Source: Muscardinus avellanarius
Taxonomy: Eukaryota; Chordata; Mammalia; Rodentia; Gliridae
Assembly (NCBI GenBank): GCA_963383645.1
Contig: OY726559.1
Coordinates: 109,266,235 to 109,330,234, forward strand
Length of the DNA: 64,000 nucleotides
Direction of reading: 5' to 3'
The notes beneath the pieces are model-generated. The model saw only the letters and a program-made list of their open reading frames with translations. It did no database searches and was not told where the DNA came from. The translations under genes and the position numbers were made by a program. Shown here in pieces: positions 1 through 11,319 of this stretch. Every line of letters starts with the position of its first letter. Within the stretch, counting starts at the first letter, position 1.

Positions 1-34
1 GCCCTCACAAACTATTTTTATGTGTTGAATGCAG

Positions 35-154
35 ATTCTTCAAGAGAAACTGAATGAAATGAGCTGTGAACTAAAGTCTGCTCAGGAATCATCTCAGAAG
101 CAAGATGGTACAATCCAAAGCCTCAAGGAAACTATGAAAAGCAGGGAAACTGAG
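35..154 (+). CDS. PDE4DIP: PDE4DIP window exon 1 (coiled coil)
   Basis: Forty complete codons, phase 0 at both ends, starting ILQEKLNEMSCELKSAQ and ending SRETE. The acceptor is gcag at 31-34 and the donor gtaaga at 155. The heptad-like, charged sequence is coiled coil just after the N-terminal part of myomegalin, which lies off the left edge. Confidence 0.95.
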
Positions 155-226
155 GTAAGATTTTAGGAATCAAGGACCTGAGAGGAAGCAATTCGTCCCA
201 TCAAAGTAGACAAATATCATATATAC

Positions 227-273
227 ATATTATTATTATTATTATTATTATTATCATGATCATCATCATTATT
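227..273. repeat. (ATT)n/(CAT)n microsatellite
   Basis: Uninterrupted ATT units followed by a short CAT run, abutting the tail of the next SINE. Confidence 0.9.
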
Positions 274-450
274 TGGTACTGGGGATTGAACCCAGGGGCA
301 TTTTACAGCTTTACCCCCAGTCCTTAATAGTTTTTATTTTGAAACAGGGTCTCACTAACTTGAACATTAGAGGCTGACCTCAAACCTGTAATCCTGTCTT
401 GGCCTTCCAAATACTAGGATTATAGGTATGCACCTATGACTGTACTGGGC
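271..450 (-). mobile_element. B1-dID SINE, old copy
   Basis: Reads ggtactggggattgaaccca (ID end, antisense) and then the B1 half, ending in a diverged gtactgggc. The two-part structure is clear; divergence marks an old copy. Confidence 0.85.
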
Positions 451-626
451 TCTATATTTTGTAGAAATGAATATTGTCAGACTAATAAATCTTACCCTGG
501 AAAAAATTATTTCTTAACCTAAATTGGTATTTTGGAATAGTCCTGATACTGAAATTTGTATAGGCAAGATAATCAAATTTATATTTAGTCCGCTAACATG
601 TTTGGCACTTCCTCTCTCATTTTCAG

Positions 627-719
627 ACTGAAGAGTTATATCAGGTGATCGAAGGTCAAAATGACACCATGGCAAAACTTCGAGAGATGCTGCACCAAAG
701 CCAGCTTGGACAGCTTCAA
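627..719 (+). CDS. PDE4DIP: PDE4DIP window exon 2
   Basis: Thirty-one codons, TEELYQVIEGQNDTMAKLRE through QLGQLQ, phase 0 at both ends. The acceptor is ttttcag and the donor gtacgg at 720. Reading on past 719 leaves the family sequence, which fixes the end here. Confidence 0.95.
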
Positions 720-860
720 GTACGGGAGGGTCATGCAGACGGGAGACTCCGGTTGGGCATGTTCATCAGTTGTAGACCTGGTTTTGTCTCCCAGCCTTAG
801 CCTTCTCAGGGTGCTCAGTGCTCACCCTCCATGTGAATATGTTTTCTGCTCTCTTTTCAG

Positions 861-1073
861 AGCTCAGAGGGTTCTTCCTCAGCCCAGCAACAGGTGGCTC
901 TGCTTGATCTTCAGAGCGCCTTATTCTGCAGCCAGCTTGAAATACAGAAGCTCCAGAGGGTGGTACGACAGAAAGAACGCCAACTGGCTGATGCCAAGCG
1001 ATGCGTGCAATTTGTGGAGGCTGCAGCGCAGGAGACAGAAAAGCAGAAAGAGGCTTCCTGGAAACATAACCAG
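861..1073 (+). CDS. PDE4DIP: PDE4DIP window exon 3
   Basis: Seventy-one codons from SSEGSSSAQQQ to EASWKHNQ, phase 0. It includes the conserved stretch ALFCSQLEIQKLQRVVRQKE. The acceptor is ctcttttcag and the donor gtaaat. It is a strongly charged coiled-coil segment. Confidence 0.96.
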
Positions 1074-2035
1074 GTAAATCATTAACTACTTTGTAGTTTC
1101 AAGTGCTTGACTTTGCCCTGATAATAACTGTAGTCGGATAGTTTGTTGCAAACTGAACCTTTGAGTCATCTGCTTATGCTGAGTAATTCAGTTTAATGTT
1201 TGTTAGTTACCCTTATGTGTCAGATGAGCTATAGAAGTATAGTGTGATAGGCTCCTCCTTCTTAAGTTACTTATAAGTTAGTATGAAAGAGAGTCACATG
1301 AACAGAATCTCACTGGGCAAATACTGCAGAGGAGTTGTGTATGGGGTTCTGTAGGAATGTGGAAGGGACTGAAGAAGGGAAAACTTCATGAGGAACAGGA
1401 TGATGGAGGTTATTCAGGAAAGATGGGTAAAAGTCAGCTGAGCAGAAAAGTGTGAAAGAACATTCAGGGTCAGAGGAAAGGAGGGTGCAGTTAGCCATGT
1501 CATTTAAAAATGTACAACATGTAATTCTTAATGAGTTTCTTTATTTTGTTAGCTTAGCACATAGACTATCTCTGTCTCTCTTTAAGATATTAAAGATCTT
1601 CTTGTGCTCTCTTTTCTTAGGCTCTTTAAGACTCAGATATAAAAGTATAGTTTTTGAAGAATCTTCCGGTTTAGCACTTTGGATGTTAAATTTTAGCCCT
1701 GAATTTCCTTTGGAAATATTAAAATTGCAGATGTCTTGGCAAGGTTGGGGGATGGTAGAAAAATGGGAATGGAAATCTTAATTTTTTTTATTACATAGCT
1801 ATAGGAAACATGTCCTAAGTGTTGTTTAATTGATAAATATTTTGGGGATTGTCTAAAGTAACTATTGCTTTAAAGATTACTGATTTTATTATTAGAAAAA
1901 TACTATGTATGACTAATTAAGAAAGATGAGTTCTTTTAAAAAAAGAGGATGGAAGAAATATTCTATCATCAAGCTTATTGTAAAGTAAAAGATCCAGGTT
2001 TGCAGTTGGACAAGAGTTCTGCTTAGAAGTTACAC
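1074..2035 (+). other. Intron sequence without recognised features
   Basis: AT-rich intron between exons 3 and 4. The open frames at 1310-1498 and 1452-1781 have no family resemblance or codon pattern. I see nothing functional. Confidence 0.6.
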
Positions 2036-2280
2036 AGAGCTGTCTTTTTTTTTTTTTTTTTTTGGTGGTACTGGAGGTGGAACCCAGAGGTTTTCTATCT
2101 CCGTGCTATACTCCCAGACCTATTTTATATTTTATTTAGAAACAGGGTCTCACTAAGTTGCTGAGAGCCACACTAAGTAGCTGAGGCTGGCTTTGAACCT
2201 ACGCGATCCTCTTGTCTTAGCCTCCCAAGCGCAGGGATTACAAGCGTGCGCCACCACGCCCGGCTAAAGAGCTGTCTTTT
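2036..2280 (-). mobile_element. B1-dID SINE with target-site duplication
   Basis: Full element from a poly-T tract to the cacgcccggct end. The 13-base duplication agagctgtctttt lies at 2036-2048 and 2268-2280. Preserved CpGs suggest a young copy. Confidence 0.93.
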
Positions 2281-2517
2281 AAACCAAAGAATAAGTAGTG
2301 AGGTATAATATCAAATATGCTTCTTACTGCTATTCACAGTTTTTATGATTTTTCAGAACCTCTTTGATTCATGTTCTACATAATGTTTCTATAGCAAGTT
2401 AGTGTCACTTTTTGCTACATTGTATTTTACTGGATCCCTTGACAGTTTTAAGGCCTCTATATTCAATGACCATGTAGAAATTGTAGATTGCATTTAAAAG
2501 GAATATATTTAATTCAG

Positions 2518-2676
2518 GAATTACGAAAAGCTTTGCAGCAGCTACAAGGAGAATTGCAGAATAAGAGCCAACAGCTTCGTATCCTGGAGGCTGAAAAATA
2601 CAATGAGATTCGAACCCAGGAACAAAACATTCAGCATCTAAACCATCGTCTAAGTCACAAAGAACAGCTGCTTCAG
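2518..2676 (+). CDS. PDE4DIP: PDE4DIP window exon 4
   Basis: Fifty-three codons from ELRKALQQLQGELQNK to SHKEQLLQ, phase 0. The acceptor is attcag and the donor gtgagt. A Gln/Glu/Leu-rich coiled coil. Confidence 0.96.
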
Positions 2677-3025
2677 GTGAGTTTAAATGATTTCAATGAA
2701 GGCTGGACAGCTAGAGCTCTGAAATTCCCATTCATAGAATCTCACAGTATTAATCACCTGTGCTGAGTATCTGATACATTGAGTGGTGGGAATCAGGAAG
2801 ATTTAAAGTAAGTAGAAGATACAACTCATGAATCAAGGTGCTTATCAACAAGTAAGAAATAATATGTATAGACCTGAAAGACTTAGCCAGTATCTAGCAA
2901 ATAGTAAGCACCTCTGTGAGAAAGGTACTATAGTAGAAATTGGGAAGACAAAGAAGCTTGGCTGCTTCTCTAAGTCTAGTAGAAGATGTTTATACAGAAA
3001 CTCCTCTAGAATTAAATGACAAAAT

Positions 3026-3244
3026 GCCAGGCGTGGTGGCACACGCTTGTAGTCCCAGCATTCGGGAGGCTGAGACCTGGAGGATTGCGGTTCGCGGACA
3101 GCCTCAGCTACTTAGTGAGGCCTTAGGCAACTCAGTGAGACCCGGTTTCAAAATAAAGAATAAAAAATAGGGCAGGGAGTGTAGCTCGGAGGTCGAATGC
3201 CCCTGGGTTCCATCCCCAGACCCGCCAAAAAAAAAAAAAAAAAA
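3026..3244 (+). mobile_element. B1-dID SINE
   Basis: Begins gccaggcgtggtggcacacg, with the B1/ID junction at gaataaaaaatagggcag, and ends in a long A tail. Confidence 0.92.
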
Positions 3245-3371
3245 GGAAATTTTAGGGAAAATGGGGTACCAATAAGACTGATGAGTTCTGCCACCTATTC
3301 TAAGCTTCAGGCACAGTGAATCCCTTACATTTATTTCACTGAGCATATATTTTTTTATAGTATTCGTATCG

Positions 3372-3462
3372 TGTATATTTTTCTTTATCTCTCTCTCTTT
3401 CCTTCCCTCTCTTCCACCTTCTCTTCCTCCCTCCCTCCTTCTCTCCCCCCTCTCTTTCTCAC
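3372..3462. repeat. Pyrimidine-rich (CT) low-complexity tract
   Basis: About 90 bases almost wholly C and T; an open frame on the other strand here is an artefact of composition. Confidence 0.85.
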
Positions 3463-3803
3463 ATTTCATTTGGGAAATCTAGTCCTGTAAGACTCAGGGC
3501 AAACATTACCTCCTTTGTTAGATCTTTACTGACACCTTTAGGCAGAGTCAGGCAATGCACCATGTGTTCCCTTCGTAGCCTCTGGCATGCATGCTAGTGT
3601 GTATATTGCAGAATAGTTAACAGTTTTATGTATTTTGTATTTTGCAGAATAGTTAACAATTTACATGCTTGTTATCTCTGCTAAACTTGTTTTCCTGAGA
3701 AGAATGATTATATTTATTTTTTATACTGAATAACAAAATATAGGAATTCAGCTAATATTAAATGAGTAAAGGAATTTTTTTTTTGGGGGGGGGGTATCAT
3801 TAG

Positions 3804-3917
3804 GAATTCCAGGAGCTCCTACAGTACCGAGATAACTCAGACAAAACCCTTGAAACAAATGAAATGTTGCTTGAGAAACTTCGGCAACGAATACATGATA
3901 GAGCTCTTGCTCTAGAG
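3804..3917 (+). CDS. PDE4DIP: PDE4DIP window exon 5
   Basis: Thirty-eight codons from EFQELLQYRDNSDKTLE to RALALE, phase 0, donor gtatgc. The acceptor tag at 3801-3803 is unusual: a run of ten G at 3785-3794 separates it from the upstream T tract. Confidence 0.95.
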
Positions 3918-4092
3918 GTATGCATCGTGTTTTTGTTCACTACGCTATACATTCTGTCTATGTAGGTATTAAAGAAATTTGTGACTACCTAATTTTCTGC
4001 TCTGGGTATTTGGTTTCCCATCTCTTCATACTTTGAATGTTAATGTATAAGGATGAATCTTGTGGAACTGAGGAACCTTACTTTTCTTGCAG

Positions 4093-4230
4093 CGGGCTAT
4101 CGATGAAAAATTCTCTGCCCTAGAAGAAAAAGACAAAGAACTGCGTCAACTTCATCTTGCCATGAGAGAGCGAGATCATGACTTAGAGAGACTTCGCAAT
4201 GTCCTCTCCTCTAATGAAGCTACCATGCAA
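4093..4230 (+). CDS. PDE4DIP: PDE4DIP window exon 6
   Basis: Forty-six codons from RAIDEKFSALEEKDKELRQL to SSNEATMQ, phase 0. The acceptor is cttgcag and the donor gtaaga. Coiled coil with dense charged heptads. Confidence 0.96.
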
Positions 4231-4319
4231 GTAAGAGCCAAATCTGCCCTGTGTTCTAAAAACCAGAGTATTTGCTTTATGAGGAAACATACATATATGC
4301 ATATATATGCATATATATG

Positions 4320-4321
<2 letters not shown>

Positions 4322-4358
<37 letters not shown>

Positions 4359-4362
4359 ACAT
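4322..4362. repeat. (CA)n microsatellite
   Basis: Near-perfect CA units preceded by a TATA/CATA-rich stretch. Confidence 0.95.
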
Positions 4363-4740
4363 AAGCACTTACTAGTTCCATCATTATAGATAAGAAAGAG
4401 AAATTTTAGTATTTTCGTTTTATTTAATAAACTTTATAGGGGAAGGCAGTGAATATTGATTTTTATTTACATAGTTCTAATGTATTTCAAATCCTTATCT
4501 ATATATAGATATTCACACACAAACACATACATACACACTCTTATATAATGTTTCCAGGGTATAACTATTGTGCTTTTCTCATTAATATTATATACATGTT
4601 CATGTATTGACACAATTTAGAACAATTGTTTATTTTGTTAACCTTTACCACAGGCTTTTCTTTTTCTTTTTTTTTTTTTTAATACACCTAATTTAGAGCT
4701 CATAAAGCCAACCATCTATCACTTTTTTTCTTCTTCTTTG

Positions 4741-4951
4741 TGGTACTGGGGTTTGAGCCCAGGGGTATTCTACCTTCAAGCTATGTTTCCATACCCCACC
4801 CCTGTTTTTTGTTTGTGTGTTTGTTTTGAAGTAGGGTCTCACTAGGGTTTTGAGGGCCTTCCTGAGTTACTGAGGCTAGTCTTGAAACTATGATCCTCAT
4901 GTCTCAGCCTCTCAAATACTAGGATTACAGTTGTGTGCCACCATGCCTGGC
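4741..4951 (-). mobile_element. B1-dID SINE, old copy
   Basis: Antisense ID end tggtactggggtttgagccc, then the B1 half ending ccaccatgcctggc. Confidence 0.9.
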
Positions 4952-4961
4952 TCCATCTGGC

Positions 4962-5159
4962 CTTTTTTTTTTTTTTTTTTTCTTTTTCATTTTTTGCTAG
5001 TGGGGATTGAACCTGGACATTCTACCTCTGAGCTATACCTCAGTCCTATTTCATTTTCTATTTTGAAACAGGGTTTCACTAAGTTGCTGAGACTGGCCTG
5101 AACTTTCAGTCCTCAGCCTCCAAGTCCTAGTATTACAAGCATGAACCATCTTGTTCTGC
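4962..5159 (-). mobile_element. B1-dID SINE, diverged
   Basis: A poly-T head, then ggggattgaacctggac and a B1 half ending near ttctgcc. It sits directly next to the preceding copy. Confidence 0.85.
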
Positions 5160-5425
5160 CCTCTGTCACTTTTTGAGAAGTCATTCACTTCCTTGGAGAA
5201 GGTGCTTCCTCCACAGTGCTTCATTTTATTATGTACTTTATATTTATCTCTTATCAAACTAGGTAAGAGTTCTAAAAACAGGAAATAGTCTAATATTGTT
5301 AGATTATATACTAGTTACAAAAATCTGATAGGCACTACTTTCAGGCTGGGTCTCATTTCTTGTTTATCTGAGGAGCATAAAATACCTGCCACTGTGACCT
5401 ATGATTTCTTTCTTTGTCACTGTAG

Positions 5426-5605
5426 AGTATGGAGAGTCTCCTGAGGGCCAAGGGCCTGGAAGTTGAACAGTTAACTGCTACCTGTCACAACCTTCAGTGG
5501 TTGAAAGAAGAAGTGGAAACCAAGTTTAGCCATTGGCAGAAGGAACGAGAAAGTATTGTTCAGCAGTTACAGACATCTCTGCATGACAGGAACAGAGAAG
5601 TGGAG
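5426..5605 (+). CDS. PDE4DIP: PDE4DIP window exon 7 (GC donor)
   Basis: Sixty codons from SMESLLRAKGLEVEQL to LHDRNREVE, phase 0, acceptor tgtag. The next bases are gcaaga rather than a GT. The frame and the remembered protein (EVE then DLSATLL) both require the exon to end at 5605, so this is a GC-AG intron. Confidence 0.93.
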
Positions 5606-6461
5606 GCAAGACTTGAGTTGACTTAAAGGCACTTGACTTAGCAACTCGATATTAGCCTCGAACTAGGACACTGAGGTCTAGGAAGCTAATTACCAATGCT
5701 TTAATTCCATTCTGTGCCTTGGCACATCATTGACTTTTGCTGGGACTCTTTCCCGCATACCTATGAATTTAAGATGACAATTATGATGACGTTTATCTTT
5801 CTCAAAGAAGTGATGCAAAGATTAATTAGAGCTCAAATGTATATCTGCAGTATGACAACTAAACTGTTGGGTGTGGCATTCACAAATTTATGAGATACAT
5901 ACTATTATCACTGTTTTAGAGACAAAAAAAAAAAACTACTGAAGTTAACATATTCATGGTAACAGCAAATTAGGTGACAGAGCCAGTATTCAACCTAGGC
6001 AGTATGGCTCCATAGTTTTAACTACCATAGACTAGCACTCAGTATAGAAATAGGAATTGTATCACTTGCTTATGAATATAGTTTTTGCTATTTCTTTTTA
6101 GTTTATCATTTTGTGTTCCCACTAAAAGTTACACTGGGGAAAAAATTAATGACATATTTGTTCTCATGTAACATTGTTATGTGCTCTGAGCAAATAGGAA
6201 AAGAACTTATTTCAGAGGACAAGATGCAAGTTTCTACTCTAGGTCTTCTATATTGTTAGTGTTCTCTCACTAAACATTCATTTCTAGCCTTCTGTGTCAC
6301 AGGCTTGTACTAGACTTGGTGGAAAAAAGTGAATAAAACATGGTACTTATTTTCAAGAACCCCATAGCTCTTTCTTCTATGCTAGATTCTTATAAGCCTT
6401 TTGGTATGTGTTAGAAGGAATTCTTACCTTCAGAAACTTAATACTGTCCCTTCTGTACTAG
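5606..6461 (+). other. PDE4DIP: GC-AG intron of PDE4DIP
   Basis: Starts gcaaga and ends ctgtactag. Apart from a MIR remnant it holds nothing recognisable. Confidence 0.88.
5885..6036 (-). mobile_element. MIR fragment
   Basis: Antisense MIR core: tactattatcactgtttta, then gtgacagagccagtattcaa and a diverged end. Ancient and weakly preserved. Confidence 0.65.
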
Positions 6462-6656
6462 GATCTTAGTGCAACATTGCTCTGCAGACTTGGACCAGGG
6501 CAGAGTGAAATAGCTGAGGATCTGTGCCAGCATCTGCAGCGAAAAGAACGGATGCTGCAGGACTTGCTAAGTGATCGCAACAAACAAGCTGTGGAGCATG
6601 AAGTGGAGATTCAGGGTCTGCTTCAGTCCATGAGCACCAGGGAGCAGGAGAGCCAG
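6462..6656 (+). CDS. PDE4DIP: PDE4DIP window exon 8
   Basis: Sixty-five codons from DLSATLLCRLGPGQSEIAED to STREQESQ, phase 0. The acceptor is gtactag and the donor gtaagg. It contains the well-kept block RKERMLQDLLSDRNKQ. Confidence 0.96.
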
Positions 6657-6799
6657 GTAAGGACGAATGCACAGGCCAGAAAGCACCTTTTGTCATGTGT
6701 CATGAGACATTTTATAGTAAGCTCTGCATTTTCTTTCCTTTCATTTATTGATTACAGTTTGACATCAGCCATCAAAGTATTAAATGGTTTTTAAACACT

Positions 6800-7985
6800 G
6801 CATTTGAAAGTATGCCTAAATAATATATATGTCCATTTTCTTTTTCTTAATGCTCTGATCATTTTGAGAGACAGGAGTATGGGGTTCTGGAGTGTTTGAT
6901 TTTTATTCTAAATTATCAAGACTTGAATGATATTTTATATTTTCAGCCAAGATATGGAAAAACTTAAAACTCAACATAGTTCATCTTCATTCTTGTAAAA
7001 GCTGAGTTATCCTAAGAGGAAAAAAAGTTGTATATTCAAATGCCGATATGAGAATAAATAATCTTAAAATAATACGGGGCATATTAATAGCAAAATAATG
7101 GTACACATCTATTTCAGAAGTAAATTCTTATTTTTTCCTGATTTTCATGCATCTTTTTTTCTCAGAACCAATGACTACTAGTTGACTTGTATTGCATTTC
7201 AGGAACTAGTAGCTCAGAATCTACCTAGTCAGTTTGGAGGATGCTGGATTCTTATTGTCTATGTTATTTGACCATAACATTTTCTATGCTTCCTTATATT
7301 AAGGGATGGGTTATATTGCATTAATTCTCTTGCCCACTGAAGTAGATGCTATCACTTCAGGAATTGCTTCTAGAATAGTCCTAACAAAATCATTGGCTCC
7401 TTTAGGACATTGGCAATAGAATAACAAGCCTTTGAGTTTTCTTTTTAACCTCTGTGATTTGAAAGAATTTGTCTCATTATACCTCAGAATGAAATATTAT
7501 AGCCAGCAGGTAGTAAAATTGTGGAACTTAGGAAAGGGCAAAATTGACAACAATTTCAATTTAACAAGAGTAATAGTTGTTAGCTTCTAGATATGCTTAC
7601 CCAAGGTGTTTTTTTTTTATGCAAAAGGGTCACTTAAATAGCTTTTTCCAAACCTAGATTTCTGAACTTATACCCAGAGATAGAAAAAGGAGGTACAGTG
7701 GGATGTGAGAATCTGCTTCCAGGCTGTAGTGATGCCTGCTGGCATAGGGACCATGTGTGGAGGAGCACTACTAGAAAAAGAGTACTGTGCTTTGTAGATC
7801 ACAATAAATATCTTATTTGTTTATTACAGTTTTCCCCATAATTTTCATAGAAAGTTTTAATAGTAAAAATAATATGCTGATACCTCTAAAATGGTTATGT
7901 CCAAATCTCCAAAGAGCTCAAATTTTACTTATTTAAAATGGAAGATTTTTTTTTTCCAGTATCCCTTAGAAAATATGACAAGAGC
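6800..7985 (+). other. Intron sequence without recognised features
   Basis: AT-rich, no coding pattern, and no repeat that I can name. Confidence 0.55.
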
Positions 7986-7999
7986 TCAGCTTCATTCTC

Positions 8000-8213
8000 G
8001 CTGGGCATGGTGGCTCACGCTTGTAATCCCAGCATTTGGGAAACTGAGATAGGAGGATCCGGGTTCGCAGACAGCCTCAACTACTTAGTGAGAACCTTTT
8101 CAACTCAGTGAGACCCTGTTTGAAAATAAAGATTAAAAAATAGGGTTAGAGGTGTAGCTCAAAGATAGAATGCCCCTGGGTTCCATCCCCAGTACCGCAA
8201 AAAAAAAAAAAGC
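8000..8213 (+). mobile_element. B1-dID SINE
   Basis: Begins gctgggcatggtggctcacg and ends ccatccccagtaccgc plus an A tail. Confidence 0.92.
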
Positions 8214-8489
8214 AACAATTCAGAGATGTTGATGCTTTGATATAAGCTAACATAGCTCCAGTTCATTATCTTATACCCCCAATAATTTTAGAACTGATTC
8301 ATTATTTTCAAATGATCTCATTAAATGAAGATTCTCTATGCAGTAATGGTCATAAATAACATTCTAGGTCTTTCACTTATTTTGCTATCATCTGTCTTAG
8401 AAAACAATGGGATTTGAAGTGAAATAAACTAGATTTTATGGTTTTGAGGTTCATATTCACCTAATCATGTGCTATAACAAAGATGTTTA

Positions 8490-8670
8490 TATGTGTGGTT
8501 GATTCATTCAATAAGTATGTTAGACACTGTTCTGGGTACGTAGGATTCAGCATAGTTGCCCTTAGGAAAAATATATTTCAGTTGAGGGACAGAAAGAAAG
8601 AGAGAAGGAATAAGGGGATATTTAATGGCAAGTATACTTGGAAAAAAAATTAAACAAGGGGAGTTGGGGA
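8490..8670 (-). mobile_element. L2 fragment (first part)
   Basis: ttagacactgttctgggtac and the following bases resemble antisense L2. The element appears to resume at about 9005 after an L1 insertion. Confidence 0.55.
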
Positions 8671-8689
8671 TAGAGAAGAGAATGTTCTC

Positions 8690-8998
8690 CCAGTTTTATT
8701 AAGGTATAATTACCAACTAAAAATTAAGTGTACTAAGGTATACAGCATGATGCTTTGAGATATGTATAGATACATATACATATTTACACATATATACATC
8801 ATTGTGAAATGACTGCCACGATCAAATCAACATATCTATCAACACAGTTACCATTGTTTGTGTGTGTGTATATAATAAGGATACTTTGGGTCTACTCTCT
8901 TAACAAATTTCAGGTAAAAAATACAGTATTATTAACTATATTCACTATGCTATATGTCAGTCATCTTATAACTGAATGTTTATGCCTTTTGACCCATG
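8690..8998 (+). mobile_element. L1 3' UTR fragment (L1MA-like)
   Basis: Contains tattaaggtataattacca, gtgaaatgactgcca, tctactctcttaacaaattt and cagtattattaactatattc. These are hallmarks of old mammalian L1 3' UTRs, recognised from memory. Confidence 0.75.
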
Positions 8999-9004
8999 AA
9001 ATTG

Positions 9005-9140
9005 CTATTTCAGATAGGATATGCATAGAAGGCCAATCTTATAAGGAGACATTTGGCACAGACCTGAAGGGAGCAAACCAGTCAGGTGTTGGGTAAAGAG
9101 CAATCCAGGCAGAAGAAATAGAGTAAAGAAAGGCATGTCA
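9005..9140 (-). mobile_element. L2 fragment (second part)
   Basis: ggagacatttggcacagacctg and gagcaatccaggcagaag match antisense L2, continuing the piece left of the L1. Confidence 0.6.
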
Positions 9141-9274
9141 TGCCCATTCGAACCAGAGTCATAATATTGTGGCCTCAGAGTTCTAACAGAACTTATTTTA
9201 GATTCCTTATTTGTGAAAGGTTATATTTCGTTTTCTTCAACATTCTGAATATGAACGACTTTGTGTATATGTGT

Positions 9275-9453
9275 GTGTGCAGTACTGGGGATTGAACCCT
9301 GGGGAGCTCTTGACACTGAGCTACAACTCAGCCATTTTTATATCTTATTTTGAAACAGTCTCACTAGGTTTTTGAGGCTGGCTTCAAACTTGTGATCCTC
9401 CTTTCTCAGCCTCTCAAGTGCTGGGATTACAGGCATGCCCACTACAACCAGCT
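9275..9453 (-). mobile_element. B1-dID SINE
   Basis: Antisense agtactggggattgaaccct to accagct. Imperfect flanking repeats around gaacgactttg / gaatgactttc suggest target-site duplications. Confidence 0.88.
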
Positions 9454-9642
9454 ACTTGTGAATGACTTTCTTCCCACTCACTTGACTATAGTTTTCTTCA
9501 TAAACTGAAAGCAAGGAAACTTTCTTCAGGTCCCATGGCTTTTAAAAATTGCTCAGCTTTTAAGAACTAGTGCTTGAAAACAGATTTTATTTATTTCTAT
9601 TGTAATATCTTTCTAATGTCATTTATGATTTATTTTTACCAG

Positions 9643-9810
9643 GCTGCTGCAGCGAAGATGGTACAAGCCCTAATGGAAAGAAATTCAGAATTACAGGCCT
9701 TGCGCCAGTATGTAGGAGGCAAAGACTTCATGATGGCCCAAGCACTCATCTCTAACCAACAAGCTGAAGTTTCTTCCATTAGCCCCCATCTCAGAGAGCA
9801 GACTGATCAA
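9643..9810 (+). CDS. PDE4DIP: PDE4DIP window exon 9
   Basis: Fifty-six codons from AAAAKMVQALMERNSELQAL to REQTDQ, phase 0. The acceptor is ttttaccag and the donor gtgaga. The C-terminal third differs more from the remembered human protein than the coiled-coil start does. Confidence 0.95.
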
Positions 9811-9978
9811 GTGAGAACTCTAGGCTTATGTAGATATTCATAACTAGTACATTTCCTTCTTACATCCCAGCTATCTACATGTAATAATTTGAATGCTGAA
9901 TTGTGTGAGGATACTGCAAGTCTTATTATTGCAATGATAGTTCCCCCATCTTCCTAAATCCCCTCTTGCAATTTTTAG

Positions 9979-10060
9979 GGTTCAGTGCAAATACCCTCCA
10001 GAGATGATAGCACCTTGTTGACTGCTAAAGAAGATGCCAGCATACCCAGGTCCACATTAG
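9979..10060 (+). CDS. PDE4DIP: PDE4DIP window exon 10
   Basis: 82 bases, twenty-seven codons plus one base, GSVQIPSRDDSTLLTAKED to RSTL. The acceptor is atttttag and the donor gtaagt. A Ser/Thr-rich linker between coiled-coil blocks; phase 1 joins exon 11. Confidence 0.95.
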
Positions 10061-10156
10061 GTAAGTATAAAATTTTGTTTCATGAAGAGACTTTTTGTTT
10101 TTCCCTACCTGTATTAGTAGATTTGGCCAAGACTGTCCTTTTTCTTTTTTTTTTTT

Positions 10157-10158
<2 letters not shown>

Positions 10159-10208
<50 letters not shown>
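10159..10208. repeat. (TG)n microsatellite at a SINE end
   Basis: Uninterrupted TG units replacing the tail of the adjoining antisense SINE. Confidence 0.95.
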
Positions 10209-10209
<1 letters not shown>

Positions 10210-10400
10210 ACTGGGAGCTGAACCCAGGGATATTCTACCTCATTTACACCCCTAGCCCTATTTCAATTTTTATTTTGAAGCAGGATCTCACTAAGTGACA
10301 GAGGGCCTTGCTGAGTTATTGAGGCTGGCCTTGAACTTTCTCTCATCCTGTCTGAACCCCCCAATTAACAGAATGACAGGTGTGTGCCATCACACCTGGC
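10208..10400 (-). mobile_element. B1-dID SINE, old copy
   Basis: Antisense ID end ctgggagctgaacccaggg, then the B1 half ending cacacctggc. Confidence 0.87.
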
Positions 10401-11160
10401 CCCCAGATGTTTTTTCTCAATAGAATAGGTTTGGGTTCCCCTGAAAGGCTGGCAACATATGAGTTCCACAAATTGCCCTTATGTTGATTAGAGGTTCTTG
10501 CTCTGGGTTCACAATTTTGCCCAGGTAAACTTCATCCCAATTTTCTTTTTGAGATAGCTTTGCAGGGACTGATTCAGAAATGCGAGTTAGTGCTTCCAAA
10601 CCTGCACAGCAGGACCTAGGGGGCTGACACCTTCTTTTGAGTGTCTTTCAAGGCGGGCATACTCAGAGTAGCATGACATCACCCATGTTAAAGTGTTGGA
10701 AGGCATAGGCAGTGTACATTGAATTGTTCACAGAGTTCAGCCTTATCCAAGGAATAGGCCTTAACTCCATAAAGACAACCAAATTGTATGCATGGTGGGA
10801 AAAGAACTCAAGTACATACCTGGGTTGGGATCTTTGCTTTCACAGAGCAAAGAGTTAGTATTTAGGGTAAATTTAAAGAAGATATTTCCCAGACAGTTCC
10901 AGATATAGGCACTCGTAATGATTAGGTAGTCATGATAGTGCTGTGGTAAAAATGGTTTATTATTATGCTGTGATAAAAAAAAAAGGTTATAGACTTAGAG
11001 AATAGACTTATAATTTTTTTGTTGACACTAAGAATGCGGGAAGTTTCTGTCTATATCATAGTGCAAAATATTAGAGAATTCCATGGAAAATCTCACAAAT
11101 TGTTATTCTCTAACAGGAAAACTTTATACCCAAAGAGTGAAGAATTCTAGATTTGCTTAA
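10401..11160 (+). other. Intron sequence without recognised features
   Basis: Mostly unique sequence, no coding pattern; nothing recognised. Confidence 0.55.
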
Positions 11161-11288
11161 CTTTAAATTTGCCCTTTTTTTTTGTGTAGTACTGGGGATT
11201 GAACCTAGGGGCATTCTGCCTCTGAGCTATACCCCCAGCTCAGACTGGGACTACAAGCATGCGTCATCATACCTGGCTTTAAATTTGC
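11161..11288 (-). mobile_element. Internally deleted B1-dID SINE
   Basis: A short copy (ID end plus only the outer B1 end) flanked by the duplication ctttaaatttgc at 11161-11172 and 11277-11288. The intact duplication suggests the deletion happened before or during insertion, or by later internal loss. Confidence 0.85.
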
Positions 11289-11319
11289 TTTTTAAAAAAA
11301 AAAAAAAACATACTTATTT

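Noticed and set aside
10095..10298. Cys/Val-repeat proteins (also at 4183, 9985 and 56980)
   Set aside because: They are translations of GT/CA microsatellites.
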